Shown here: positions 1 to 6,046 of the stretch, piece by piece
Numbering within the stretch: the stretch's first letter is position 1
Layout of the letters: every line of letters begins with the position of its first letter
DNA from: Melaminivora alkalimesophila
Lineage (GTDB): Bacteria > Pseudomonadota > Gammaproteobacteria > Burkholderiales > Burkholderiaceae_C
DNA: 6,046 nucleotides
Assembly: GCF_000282995.1 (NCBI RefSeq)
Contig: NZ_ALEE01000610.1
Location: forward strand, 1 to 6,046
Reading direction: 5' to 3'
Program-made: the position numbers and the translations under genes
Notes under the pieces: model-generated
The model's input: the letters and a program-made list of their open reading frames with translations, nothing else
Databases searched by the model: none
What the model was told of the DNA's origin: nothing

Positions 1-29
1 CCCGCGCGGCCGCCGTATCCTCGGCCGCC

Positions 30-1562
30 ATGACGAAGACCTACCTGCTGGCCCTCGACCAGGGCACCTCCAGTTCGCGCTCCATCGTTTTCGACCCGGC
101 GGGCCGCCTCGTGGCGCAGGCCCAGCAGGAGTTGCCGCAGATCTATCCGCGCCCCGGCTGGGTGGAACACGATCCGCGCGAGATCTGGCGCACGCAGCTG
201 GCCACCGCGCGCGCGGCGCTGGCGCAGGCCGGCATCGGCGCCGCCGAGGTGCGCGCCATCGGCATCACCAACCAGCGCGAGACCACGCTGGTGTGGAACC
301 GCAGGACCGGCGCCCCCATCCACCACGCCATCGTCTGGCAGGACCGCCGGGCCGAGCCCGCCTGCGCGCGGCTGCGCGAGGAGGGCCACGAGGCCCTGAT
401 CCGCGAGAAGACGGGCCTGCTGATCGATGCCTACTTCTCCGCGACCAAGCTGCAATGGCTGCTGGAGCACGTGCCCGGCGCGCGCGCGGCGGCGGAAGCC
501 GGCGAGCTGGCCTTCGGCACCGTGGACAGCTGGCTGGTCTGGCAGCTCACGGACGGCGCGCGCCATGTGACGGACGTGAGCAACGCCAGCCGCACCATGC
601 TGTTCAACGTCCACACCAACCAGTGGGACGACGAGCTGCTGGCGCTCATGGACATTCCGCGCTCCCTCATGCCGGAAGTGCTGCCCTCGGCCAGCATGGA
701 GTTCGGCCGCACCGCCGCCGGGCTGCTGGGCGGCTCAATCCCGATCGCGGGCGTCGCGGGCGACCAGCAAAGCGCCCTCTTCGGCCAGGCGTGCTTCTCC
801 GCAGGCATGGCCAAGAACACCTATGGCACGGGCTGCTTCATGCTGATGCACACCGGCCACCGCTTCGAGAAAAGCGAGAACGGCCTCCTGACCACCAGCG
901 CGGCGCAGGCCACGGCCACGCCCGAGTACGCCATGGAGGGCAGCGTGTTCGTCGGCGGCGCGGTGGTGCAATGGCTGCGCGACGGCCTGCACGCGATCCG
1001 CGCGAGCAGCGAGGTACAGCAACTGGCCGAGAGCGTGCCCGATTCGGGCGGCGTGGTGATGGTGCCGGCGTTCACCGGCCTGGGCGCGCCCTACTGGCAG
1101 CCCGATGCGCGCGGCACCATCACCGGCCTCACGCGCGGCACGACGCTGGCGCACATCGCGCGCGCGGCGCTCGAATCCATCGCCTACCAGAGCGCCGCGC
1201 TGCTCGGTGCCATGAGCCGCGACGCGGTGGCCGCGGGCGGCGCACCGGTGTCCGAGCTGCGCGTGGACGGCGGCGCCTGCGTGAACGATCTGCTGATGCA
1301 GTTCCAGGCCGACCTGCTGGGCATCCCCGTGGTGCGCCCGGCCTGCGTGGAGACCACCGCCCTGGGCGCGGCCTACCTGGCCGGCCTGGCCAGCGGGGTC
1401 TATGGCAGCCGGGAGGAGCTGGCGGGCCTGTGGCGCGTCGAGCGGCGCTTCGTGCCGACCATGGAGCGCGCGCGCGCCCAGGAACTGATGGCGCGCTGGG
1501 AGCACGCCGTGGCCCAGGCGACGCTGGCGCCCGCCCAGGGCGGACAATCACCGCTTTCCTGA
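30..1562 (+). CDS. glpK: Glycerol kinase (FGGY family)
   Basis: Cytosolic enzyme that phosphorylates glycerol with ATP to sn-glycerol 3-phosphate, the entry step of glycerol catabolism. The 510 residues compare with about 502 in E. coli and align end to end. Visible landmarks are the N-terminal phosphate-binding DQGTSSSR (10-17), NQRET (81-85), IVWQ (101-104), the first FGGY signature around [11 protein letters not shown] (135-145), GDQQ with catalytic Asp245 (244-247), GTGCF (266-270), and the second FGGY signature starting at GTITGL (362-367). The glycerol-contacting residues known from E. coli (Arg83, Glu84, Trp103, Tyr135, Asp245, Phe270) are all present at the same numbers. Arg236 of the E. 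coli fructose-1,6-bisphosphate site is Ser236 here. The ATG at 30 matches the family N-terminus, but no clear Shine-Dalgarno sequence is visible in the 29 bases before it. proC follows 33 bases downstream on the same strand. Confidence 0.97.
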   Translation: MTKTYLLALDQGTSSSRSIVFDPAGRLVAQAQQELPQIYPRPGWVEHDPREIWRTQLATARAALAQAGIGAAEVRAIGITNQRETTLVWNRRTGAPIHHAIVWQDRRAEPACARLREEGHEALIREKTGLLIDAYFSATKLQWLLEHVPGARAAAEAGELAFGTVDSWLVWQLTDGARHVTDVSNASRTMLFNVHTNQWDDELLALMDIPRSLMPEVLPSASMEFGRTAAGLLGGSIPIAGVAGDQQSALFGQACFSAGMAKNTYGTGCFMLMHTGHRFEKSENGLLTTSAAQATATPEYAMEGSVFVGGAVVQWLRDGLHAIRASSEVQQLAESVPDSGGVVMVPAFTGLGAPYWQPDARGTITGLTRGTTLAHIARAALESIAYQSAALLGAMSRDAVAAGGAPVSELRVDGGACVNDLLMQFQADLLGIPVVRPACVETTALGAAYLAGLASGVYGSREELAGLWRVERRFVPTMERARAQELMARWEHAVAQATLAPAQGGQSPLS

Positions 1563-1595
1563 CCCACGCGCCCGCCGCGGCCGGAGCCTCTTGCC

Positions 1596-2435
<840 letters not shown>

Positions 2436-2454
2436 GGCAGGCGGCGCGAGCGCG

Positions 2455-3363
2455 TCAGCGCAGGGCAAAGCCCAGCGCCACGCCGGCAAAGAGCGTCGCG
2501 CCAATCCAGTGGCTCTTGCTGAAGGCGATGAAGCAACCCTCGCGCGTGCGGCCGCGGATCAGTGTGTAGTGCCACGCCACCTGGGCCGCCGCCGCCCCCA
2601 GGCCCAGCCACACGGGCCAGCCCAGGCCCAGCGGCAGCAGCACGGCCGCGGTGAGCGCCAGGCACAGCAGGAAGAACAGCATCACGCCCGCCACGTCGAA
2701 GCGCCCGAGCGTGATCGCCGAGGTCCTCATGCCGATCTTCAGGTCGTCGTCGCGGTCCACCATGGCGTACTCGGTGTCGTAGGCCAGCACCAGGAACAGG
2801 TTGGCCAGCCACAGCAGCCATGCCTGCTGCGGCACCTCGCCCTGCACCGCCGCGAAGGCGATCACGATGCCGAAGTTGAAGGCGATGCCGAGGAAAGCCT
2901 GCGGCATGGCGAAGAAACGCTTGGTGAAGGGGTAGAGGATGGTGAACAGCACCGCCGGCACCGACCAGGCGACCGCCTCTCGGCGTGTGGTCAGCACCAG
3001 CGCGAAGGCAACGAGCGCCAGTGCCGCGGCCAGCAGCAACGCCTCGCGCACCGAGACCTGGCCGGTGGTGACCGGCCGCGCCTGGGTGCGCTTCACGTGC
3101 CGGTCGAAATTCCGGTCGGCGACGTCGTTGACGCAGCAGCCGCTGCTCCTCATCAGCACCGTGCCGGCGACGAACACGGCCAGCAGGTGCCAGCCGGGAA
3201 AGCCGCCGGCCGCCACCCACAGCGCCACCAGCGTCGGCCAGACCAGCACCAGCCAGCCGGCCGGCCGGTCGAAGCGGACCAGGTCGAGGTAGAGCGCGAG
3301 GCGGCTGCGCCCGGGCGCGGGCGAGCGGGCCGAGGCGGGCACGGCGGCAGGGGGCTGGGTCAT
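2455..3363 (-). CDS. ubiA: 4-hydroxybenzoate polyprenyltransferase
   Basis: Integral inner-membrane enzyme that attaches the polyprenyl tail to 4-hydroxybenzoate, the first membrane step of ubiquinone synthesis. From the ATG at 3363 it has 302 residues, against about 290 in E. coli. Both Mg-diphosphate-binding aspartate motifs are intact: NDVADRNFD (79-87) and [12 protein letters not shown] (196-207). [16 protein letters not shown] (30-45) and HVKRTQARP (89-97) are also typical of UbiA. Hydrophobic segments fit a multi-pass protein at roughly 35-52, 58-75, 108-125, 131-147, 155-173, 181-196, 224-246, 248-266 and 285-301. The start is chosen because family similarity begins near residue 24 and the ATG overlaps the dps stop as ATGA. 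The frame stays open further upstream inside dps, but that part resembles no family sequence. No ubiC lies beside it, unlike the E. coli ubiCA arrangement. Expression probably depends on dps translation. Confidence 0.96.
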   Translation of the reverse strand: MTQPPAAVPASARSPAPGRSRLALYLDLVRFDRPAGWLVLVWPTLVALWVAAGGFPGWHLLAVFVAGTVLMRSSGCCVNDVADRNFDRHVKRTQARPVTTGQVSVREALLLAAALALVAFALVLTTRREAVAWSVPAVLFTILYPFTKRFFAMPQAFLGIAFNFGIVIAFAAVQGEVPQQAWLLWLANLFLVLAYDTEYAMVDRDDDLKIGMRTSAITLGRFDVAGVMLFFLLCLALTAAVLLPLGLGWPVWLGLGAAAAQVAWHYTLIRGRTREGCFIAFSKSHWIGATLFAGVALGFALR

Positions 3364-3884
3364 TCCTCCAGCAGCGAGCGCAGCATCCAGGCCGTCTGCT
3401 CGTGCACCGTCAGGCGCTGGGTCAGCAGGTCGGCGGTGGGCTCGTCGCTCGCCTTCTCCGCCGCCGGGAACATCTCGCGGGCGGTGCGCGCCACGCCCTC
3501 GTGGCCCTCGACCAGGATGCGCACCATCTCCAGCGCAGAGGGCGGATCCTCCGGCGCGTCGGCCAGGCTGGCCAGCTTGCCGAAGGCGGCGTAGGAGCCG
3601 GGGGCGTGGTGGCCCAGCGCGCGGATGCGCTCGGCGATCGGATCGACCGCGTTCCACAGCTCGGTGTACTGCTCCATGAACATGGCGTGCAGCGTGTTGA
3701 ACATCGGGCCGGTGACGTTCCAGTGGAAGTTGTGGGTCGTCAGGTACAGCGTGTAGGTGTCGGCCAGCAGGCGCGACAGGCCCTGGGCGATGGCTGCGCG
3801 GTCCTTGTCGCTGATGCCGATGTTGATGCGCGGGGCGCCGCCCGTGGCGCCGAGGGTCTTGGGACTGGCTGTCTTCTTGGGCAT
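3360..3884 (-). CDS. dps: Dps family DNA-binding ferritin-like protein
   Basis: Dps proteins form 12-subunit shells that oxidise Fe(II) with hydrogen peroxide, store the iron and often coat DNA, which limits Fenton damage. This one has 174 residues, against 167 in E. coli, and one ferritin-like four-helix domain from about residue 27 onward. The family core is clear: [12 protein letters not shown] (51-62), LHAMF (65-69), and [11 protein letters not shown] (81-91). By alignment the ferroxidase ligands His54, His66, Asp81 and Glu85 are present (E. coli His51, His63, Asp78, Glu82). The position of E. coli Asp67 is Met70, with Glu71 next to it. A short tail with Lys3, Lys4 and Lys9 resembles the DNA-binding lysine tail of E. 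coli Dps. The start is supported by a strong AAAGGAGA. The gene lies 39 bases after oxyR on the same strand and overlaps ubiA by four bases. OxyR control is plausible, but no OxyR-like palindrome is visible in the oxyR-dps gap. Confidence 0.94.
   Translation of the reverse strand: MPKKTASPKTLGATGGAPRINIGISDKDRAAIAQGLSRLLADTYTLYLTTHNFHWNVTGPMFNTLHAMFMEQYTELWNAVDPIAERIRALGHHAPGSYAAFGKLASLADAPEDPPSALEMVRILVEGHEGVARTAREMFPAAEKASDEPTADLLTQRLTVHEQTAWMLRSLLEE
3364..3369 (-). promoter_or_regulatory. Shine-Dalgarno-like GGAGGA abutting the ubiA start
   Basis: On the minus strand, GGAGGA touches the ubiA ATG directly, leaving only one base between the GGAGG core and the start codon. That is much closer than the usual 5-9 base spacing. 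It is formed by the last two dps codons (GAG GAA), so it may simply reflect the Glu-Glu C-terminus. Combined with the ATGA overlap, it suggests that ubiA is translated by ribosomes finishing dps and re-initiating, helped by anti-SD pairing. Function is inferred. Confidence 0.4.
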
Positions 3885-3888
3885 GTGC

Positions 3889-3896
3889 TCTCCTTT
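3889..3896 (-). promoter_or_regulatory. Ribosome binding site of dps
   Basis: AAAGGAGA on the minus strand has its GGAG core five bases before the dps ATG. It is the strongest Shine-Dalgarno sequence in the window and fixes the dps start. It fits a highly translated protein. The oxyR-dps gap (3885-3923) has no convincing -10/-35 pair far enough upstream, so transcription probably comes from oxyR or from a promoter within the oxyR 3' end. Confidence 0.65.
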
Positions 3897-3923
3897 ACAA
3901 AGAAACGATGGGACAGGGGGACC

Positions 3924-4889
3924 TCAGGATAGCCGCGCCACGCCGGGCAGCTCGCAGGCGTAGACCGCATTGCGCAGTGCGGCCACGGCTTCGTAGCGGG
4001 TGAAACTGCGCCGCCAGGCCAGCACCACGCGGCGCTGGGGCGGCGGGCTGCCGTCGGCCTCGACGATGGGCAGGTAGCGGATCGGAGCGATGTCGCTTTT
4101 GCGGCGGCGCGCGCCGGCGTGCAGCGCATCGCGCGGCACCGACAGGCGCGGCACCAGCGTCACGCCCATGCCGGCCGAGACCATGTGCTTGATGGTCTCC
4201 AGCGACGAGCCCTCGAAGGTGCGGCGGATCCCTTCGGCGTTGGTCGCGTAGCGCGCGAATTCCGGGCAGACCTCCAGCACGTGGTCGCGAAAGCAGTGGC
4301 CGGCGCCCAGCAGCAGCATGGTCTCGTTCTTCAGTTGCGTGGCGCTGACCGAGTCCTGCGCCGCCAGCGGGTGGCTGGCCGGCACCGCCGCCATGAAGGG
4401 CTCGTCGTACAGCGGCGCGATCGCCAGGCCGGTGTCGGGAAAGGGTTCGGCCAGGATGGCGCAGTCGATCTCGCCGGTGCGCAGCATCTCCAGCAGGCGC
4501 ACGGTGAAGTTCTCCTGCAGCATCAGCGGCATCTGCGGGGTGCGGGCGATGGCGTGGCGCACCAGCTCGGGCAGCAGGTAGGGGCCGATGGTGTAGATCA
4601 CGCCCAGGGTCAGCGCGCCGGCCAGCGGGTCCTTGCCGCGCTTGGCGATTTCCTTGATGGCGGCGGCCTGTTCCAGCACGCTCTGCGCCTGGCGCACGAT
4701 CTCCTCGCCCAGGGGCGTGACGCTGACCTCGCTCGCGCTGCGCTCGAAGAGCTTGACCTCCAGCTCGTTCTCGAGCTTGCGCACGGCCACCGAGAGCGTC
4801 GGCTGCGAGACGTGGCAGGCCTCGGCCGCGCGGCCGAAATGCTTCTCGCGCGCCACGGCGACGATGTACTTGAGTTCGGTCAGGGTCAT
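3924..4889 (-). CDS. oxyR: Hydrogen-peroxide-sensing LysR-type regulator OxyR
   Basis: Cytosolic transcription factor that senses peroxide through a reversible disulfide and activates antioxidant genes. It has 321 residues, against 305 in E. coli. The N-terminal winged helix-turn-helix (about 1-60) includes FGRAAEACHVSQPTLSVAVR (18-37), and the effector-binding domain follows from about residue 92. The redox centre GHCFRD plus a second cysteine gives Cys199 and Cys208, with the same numbers and nine-residue spacing as E. coli OxyR. Thr100, Thr129, His198 and Arg201, which surround the peroxide in E. coli, are also present. Together these separate OxyR from other LysR proteins such as CysB or the general LTTRs. 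The ATG at 4889 is chosen because MTLTELKYIVAVAREKHF aligns with the OxyR N-terminus; the longer open frame upstream runs into recG and is unlike the family. The Shine-Dalgarno is weak (GGACG). recG lies 55 bases upstream on the same strand, and a candidate OxyR site sits in that gap. Confidence 0.96.
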   Translation of the reverse strand: MTLTELKYIVAVAREKHFGRAAEACHVSQPTLSVAVRKLENELEVKLFERSASEVSVTPLGEEIVRQAQSVLEQAAAIKEIAKRGKDPLAGALTLGVIYTIGPYLLPELVRHAIARTPQMPLMLQENFTVRLLEMLRTGEIDCAILAEPFPDTGLAIAPLYDEPFMAAVPASHPLAAQDSVSATQLKNETMLLLGAGHCFRDHVLEVCPEFARYATNAEGIRRTFEGSSLETIKHMVSAGMGVTLVPRLSVPRDALHAGARRRKSDIAPIRYLPIVEADGSPPPQRRVVLAWRRSFTRYEAVAALRNAVYACELPGVARLS

Positions 4890-4933
4890 GTCACGGCGTC
4901 CACGGGCATGCGCCAATTGTGCACCGCCGCCCC

Positions 4934-4948
4934 ATAGCCCCGCGCTAT
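4934..4948. promoter_or_regulatory. Candidate OxyR/LysR operator, ATAG-N7-CTAT
   Basis: ATAG, seven bases, then CTAT matches the core of the published E. coli OxyR half-site pattern (ATAGntnnnanCTAT). With one more base on each side it is a perfect interrupted palindrome, CATAGC-N5-GCTATG (4933-4949), and it contains the general LysR T-N11-A box. It lies 45-59 bases upstream of the oxyR start, where LysR regulators usually bind their own promoters, and overlaps the recG stop codon (4945-4947). The internal t and a of the consensus are not matched. No second copy is visible at the N7 spacing expected for a full tetramer site. A weak -10-like CACAAT (minus strand, 4916-4921) lies between it and the gene. 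Binding is inferred. Confidence 0.55.
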
Positions 4949-6046
4949 GCCTTGAGGAATTCCGCCCGCGAACCCAGCCAGCGCTCGATGTGCTGCTCGG
5001 CCAGCTGCGGGTGGCGCTCGAGCAGCTGCGGCGCCGCCTCGCGCGCCCACTCCAGCAGTGGGGCATCCTGCTGCAGGTCGGCAAAGCGCAACAGCGCGTC
5101 GCCCGACTGCCGTGCGCCCAGGAACTCGCCCGGCCCGCGGATCTCCAGGTCGCGCCGCGCGATCTCGAAGCCGTCGGTGGTCTCGTGCATGGCCCTGAGG
5201 CGCTCGCGCGCCGTCTCGCCCAGCCGTCCGGTCTCGCCGGTGGAATACATCAGCACGCAGGCCGAGGCCGCCGCCCCGCGGCCCACGCGCCCGCGCAGCT
5301 GGTGCAACTGCGACAGGCCGAAGCGCTCGGCGTGCTCGATCACCATCAGCGAGGCGTTGGGCACGTCCACGCCGACCTCGATCACGGTGGTGGAGACCAG
5401 CACACCCATGCGCCCGGCCTTGAATTCCTCCATCACGGCGCGCTTGTCCGCCACCGGCATGCGCGAGTGCAGCAGGCCCACGCGCACCTGCGGCAGCGCC
5501 TCGCTCAGTTCCAGGTGTGTGGCCGTGGCGTTGCTCAGGTCCAGCGCCTCGCTCTCCTCGATCAGCGGGCAGACCCAATAGACCTGCCGCCCGGCCGCCA
5601 CCTGCGCCGCGATGCGCTGGATGACCTCCTCGCGCCGGCTGTCCGAGACCAGCCGGGTGAGCACGGGCGTGCGCCCGGGCGGCAGCTCGTCGATGGTGGA
5701 CACGTCCAGGTCCGCGTAGTAGCTCATGGCCAGCGTGCGCGGGATGGGCGTGGCGCTCATCATCAGCAGGTGCGGCTCGAGCGCCCTGCCGGCCTCGGCC
5801 CCCTCATGGAGCTTCCTGCGCAGCGCCAGGCGCTGGGCGACGCCGAAGCGGTGCTGCTCGTCGATCACCGCCAGCGCCAGGCGGTGGAAGCGCACCTGCT
5901 CCTGGATGACGGCGTGCGTGCCCACCACCAGGGCCGCCGTGCCGTCCTCGATGGCCGCCAGCATGGAGGCGCGCTCGCGTTTTTTCTGCGCCCCCGCCAG
6001 CCAGGCGACGTGCCGCCCGCGCGCGGCCAGCAGCGGCTCCAGCCAC
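4945..6046 (-). CDS. recG: ATP-dependent DNA helicase RecG, C-terminal part (truncated by window edge)
   Basis: RecG is a double-stranded DNA translocase that remodels stalled replication forks and branch-migrates Holliday junctions. Only the last 366 codons of a roughly 690-residue protein are here. The start, the N-terminal wedge domain and the Walker A motif lie beyond 6046. The visible part begins at WLEPLLAARGRHVAWLAG and continues with IVGTH-like VVGTH, the Walker B box DEQH (fragment residues 62-65), SATPIPRT (97-104), LLHSRM (191-196), TTVIEVGVDVPNAS (219-232), and motif VI HQLRGRVGRG (248-257). The TRG region that couples ATPase to translocation begins at GFEIARRDLEIRGPGE (292-307) and continues to the GARQSG box. 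These motifs are specific to RecG rather than Mfd or PriA. Its stop TAG lies in the candidate OxyR palindrome, 55 bases before oxyR. Other bacteria such as Pseudomonas also place recG beside oxyR, though in the order oxyR-recG. Confidence 0.97.
   Translation of the reverse strand, partial: WLEPLLAARGRHVAWLAGAQKKRERASMLAAIEDGTAALVVGTHAVIQEQVRFHRLALAVIDEQHRFGVAQRLALRRKLHEGAEAGRALEPHLLMMSATPIPRTLAMSYYADLDVSTIDELPPGRTPVLTRLVSDSRREEVIQRIAAQVAAGRQVYWVCPLIEESEALDLSNATATHLELSEALPQVRVGLLHSRMPVADKRAVMEEFKAGRMGVLVSTTVIEVGVDVPNASLMVIEHAERFGLSQLHQLRGRVGRGAAASACVLMYSTGETGRLGETARERLRAMHETTDGFEIARRDLEIRGPGEFLGARQSGDALLRFADLQQDAPLLEWAREAAPQLLERHPQLAEQHIERWLGSRAEFLKA

Noticed and set aside
3885..3935. A second OxyR site upstream of dps
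   Set aside because: A CTAT occurs on the minus strand at 3929-3932, but there is no ATAG partner at N7 spacing on either side, so it does not form a half-site.
4119..4937. 272-codon + strand open frame opposite oxyR, and a 176-codon one opposite dps (3402-3932)
   Set aside because: Both are antisense to strongly conserved genes, are rich in Arg, Gln, Gly and His, and show no family motifs. No ribosome binding site supports them.
4887..5084. Extension of the oxyR frame upstream of 4889 as a longer N-terminus
   Set aside because: The extra 65 residues overlap recG in another frame and have no OxyR similarity. The ATG at 4889 matches the family start exactly, as shown by Cys199 and Cys208 falling at E. 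coli numbering.
5972..5985. GC-rich stretch followed by six T on the + strand, resembling a terminator
   Set aside because: It lies inside recG, where the minus strand reads AAA AAA for two lysines (QKKRE), a position that is basic in RecG. The preceding stem would be only about four base pairs.

Overview
This is a high-GC chromosomal window with six tightly packed, well-conserved housekeeping and stress genes. I see no mobile elements, RNA genes or CRISPR arrays. The protein sequences and the gene order recG-oxyR-dps-ubiA facing glpK-proC suggest a betaproteobacterium of the Burkholderiales, probably Comamonadaceae (Acidovorax-like). That placement is inferred from recalled family sequences and context, not from a search.

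Layout. On the + strand, glpK (glycerol kinase, 30-1562) is followed after 33 bases by proC (pyrroline-5-carboxylate reductase, 1596-2435). They converge on a minus-strand cluster that reads right to left. It starts with recG (branch-migration helicase, 3' half only, running off the window at 6046). Next come oxyR (peroxide-sensing LysR regulator, 3924-4889), dps (ferritin-like DNA-protection protein, 3360-3884) and ubiA (4-hydroxybenzoate polyprenyltransferase, 2455-3363). Only 19 bases separate the proC and ubiA stops. No gap exceeds about 55 bases, apart from the incomplete 29 bases at the left edge.

How the genes fit together. oxyR, dps and ubiA form a plausible oxidative-stress block: a peroxide sensor with both redox cysteines, an iron-sequestering Dps, and a membrane enzyme of ubiquinone synthesis. 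The dps stop and ubiA start overlap by four bases (ATGA), so the two are probably translationally coupled. An interrupted palindrome with the OxyR half-site pattern ATAG-N7-CTAT lies 45-59 bases upstream of the oxyR start and overlaps the recG stop codon. It is a good candidate for an autoregulatory OxyR/LysR site. glpK (glycerol uptake metabolism) and proC (last step of proline synthesis) have no obvious functional link beyond being adjacent.

I found no novel system. The points worth a second look are the candidate OxyR operator, the dps-ubiA coupling with an unusually close Shine-Dalgarno sequence, a methionine at a usual Dps iron-ligand position, and loss of the E. coli-type allosteric residues in GlpK.
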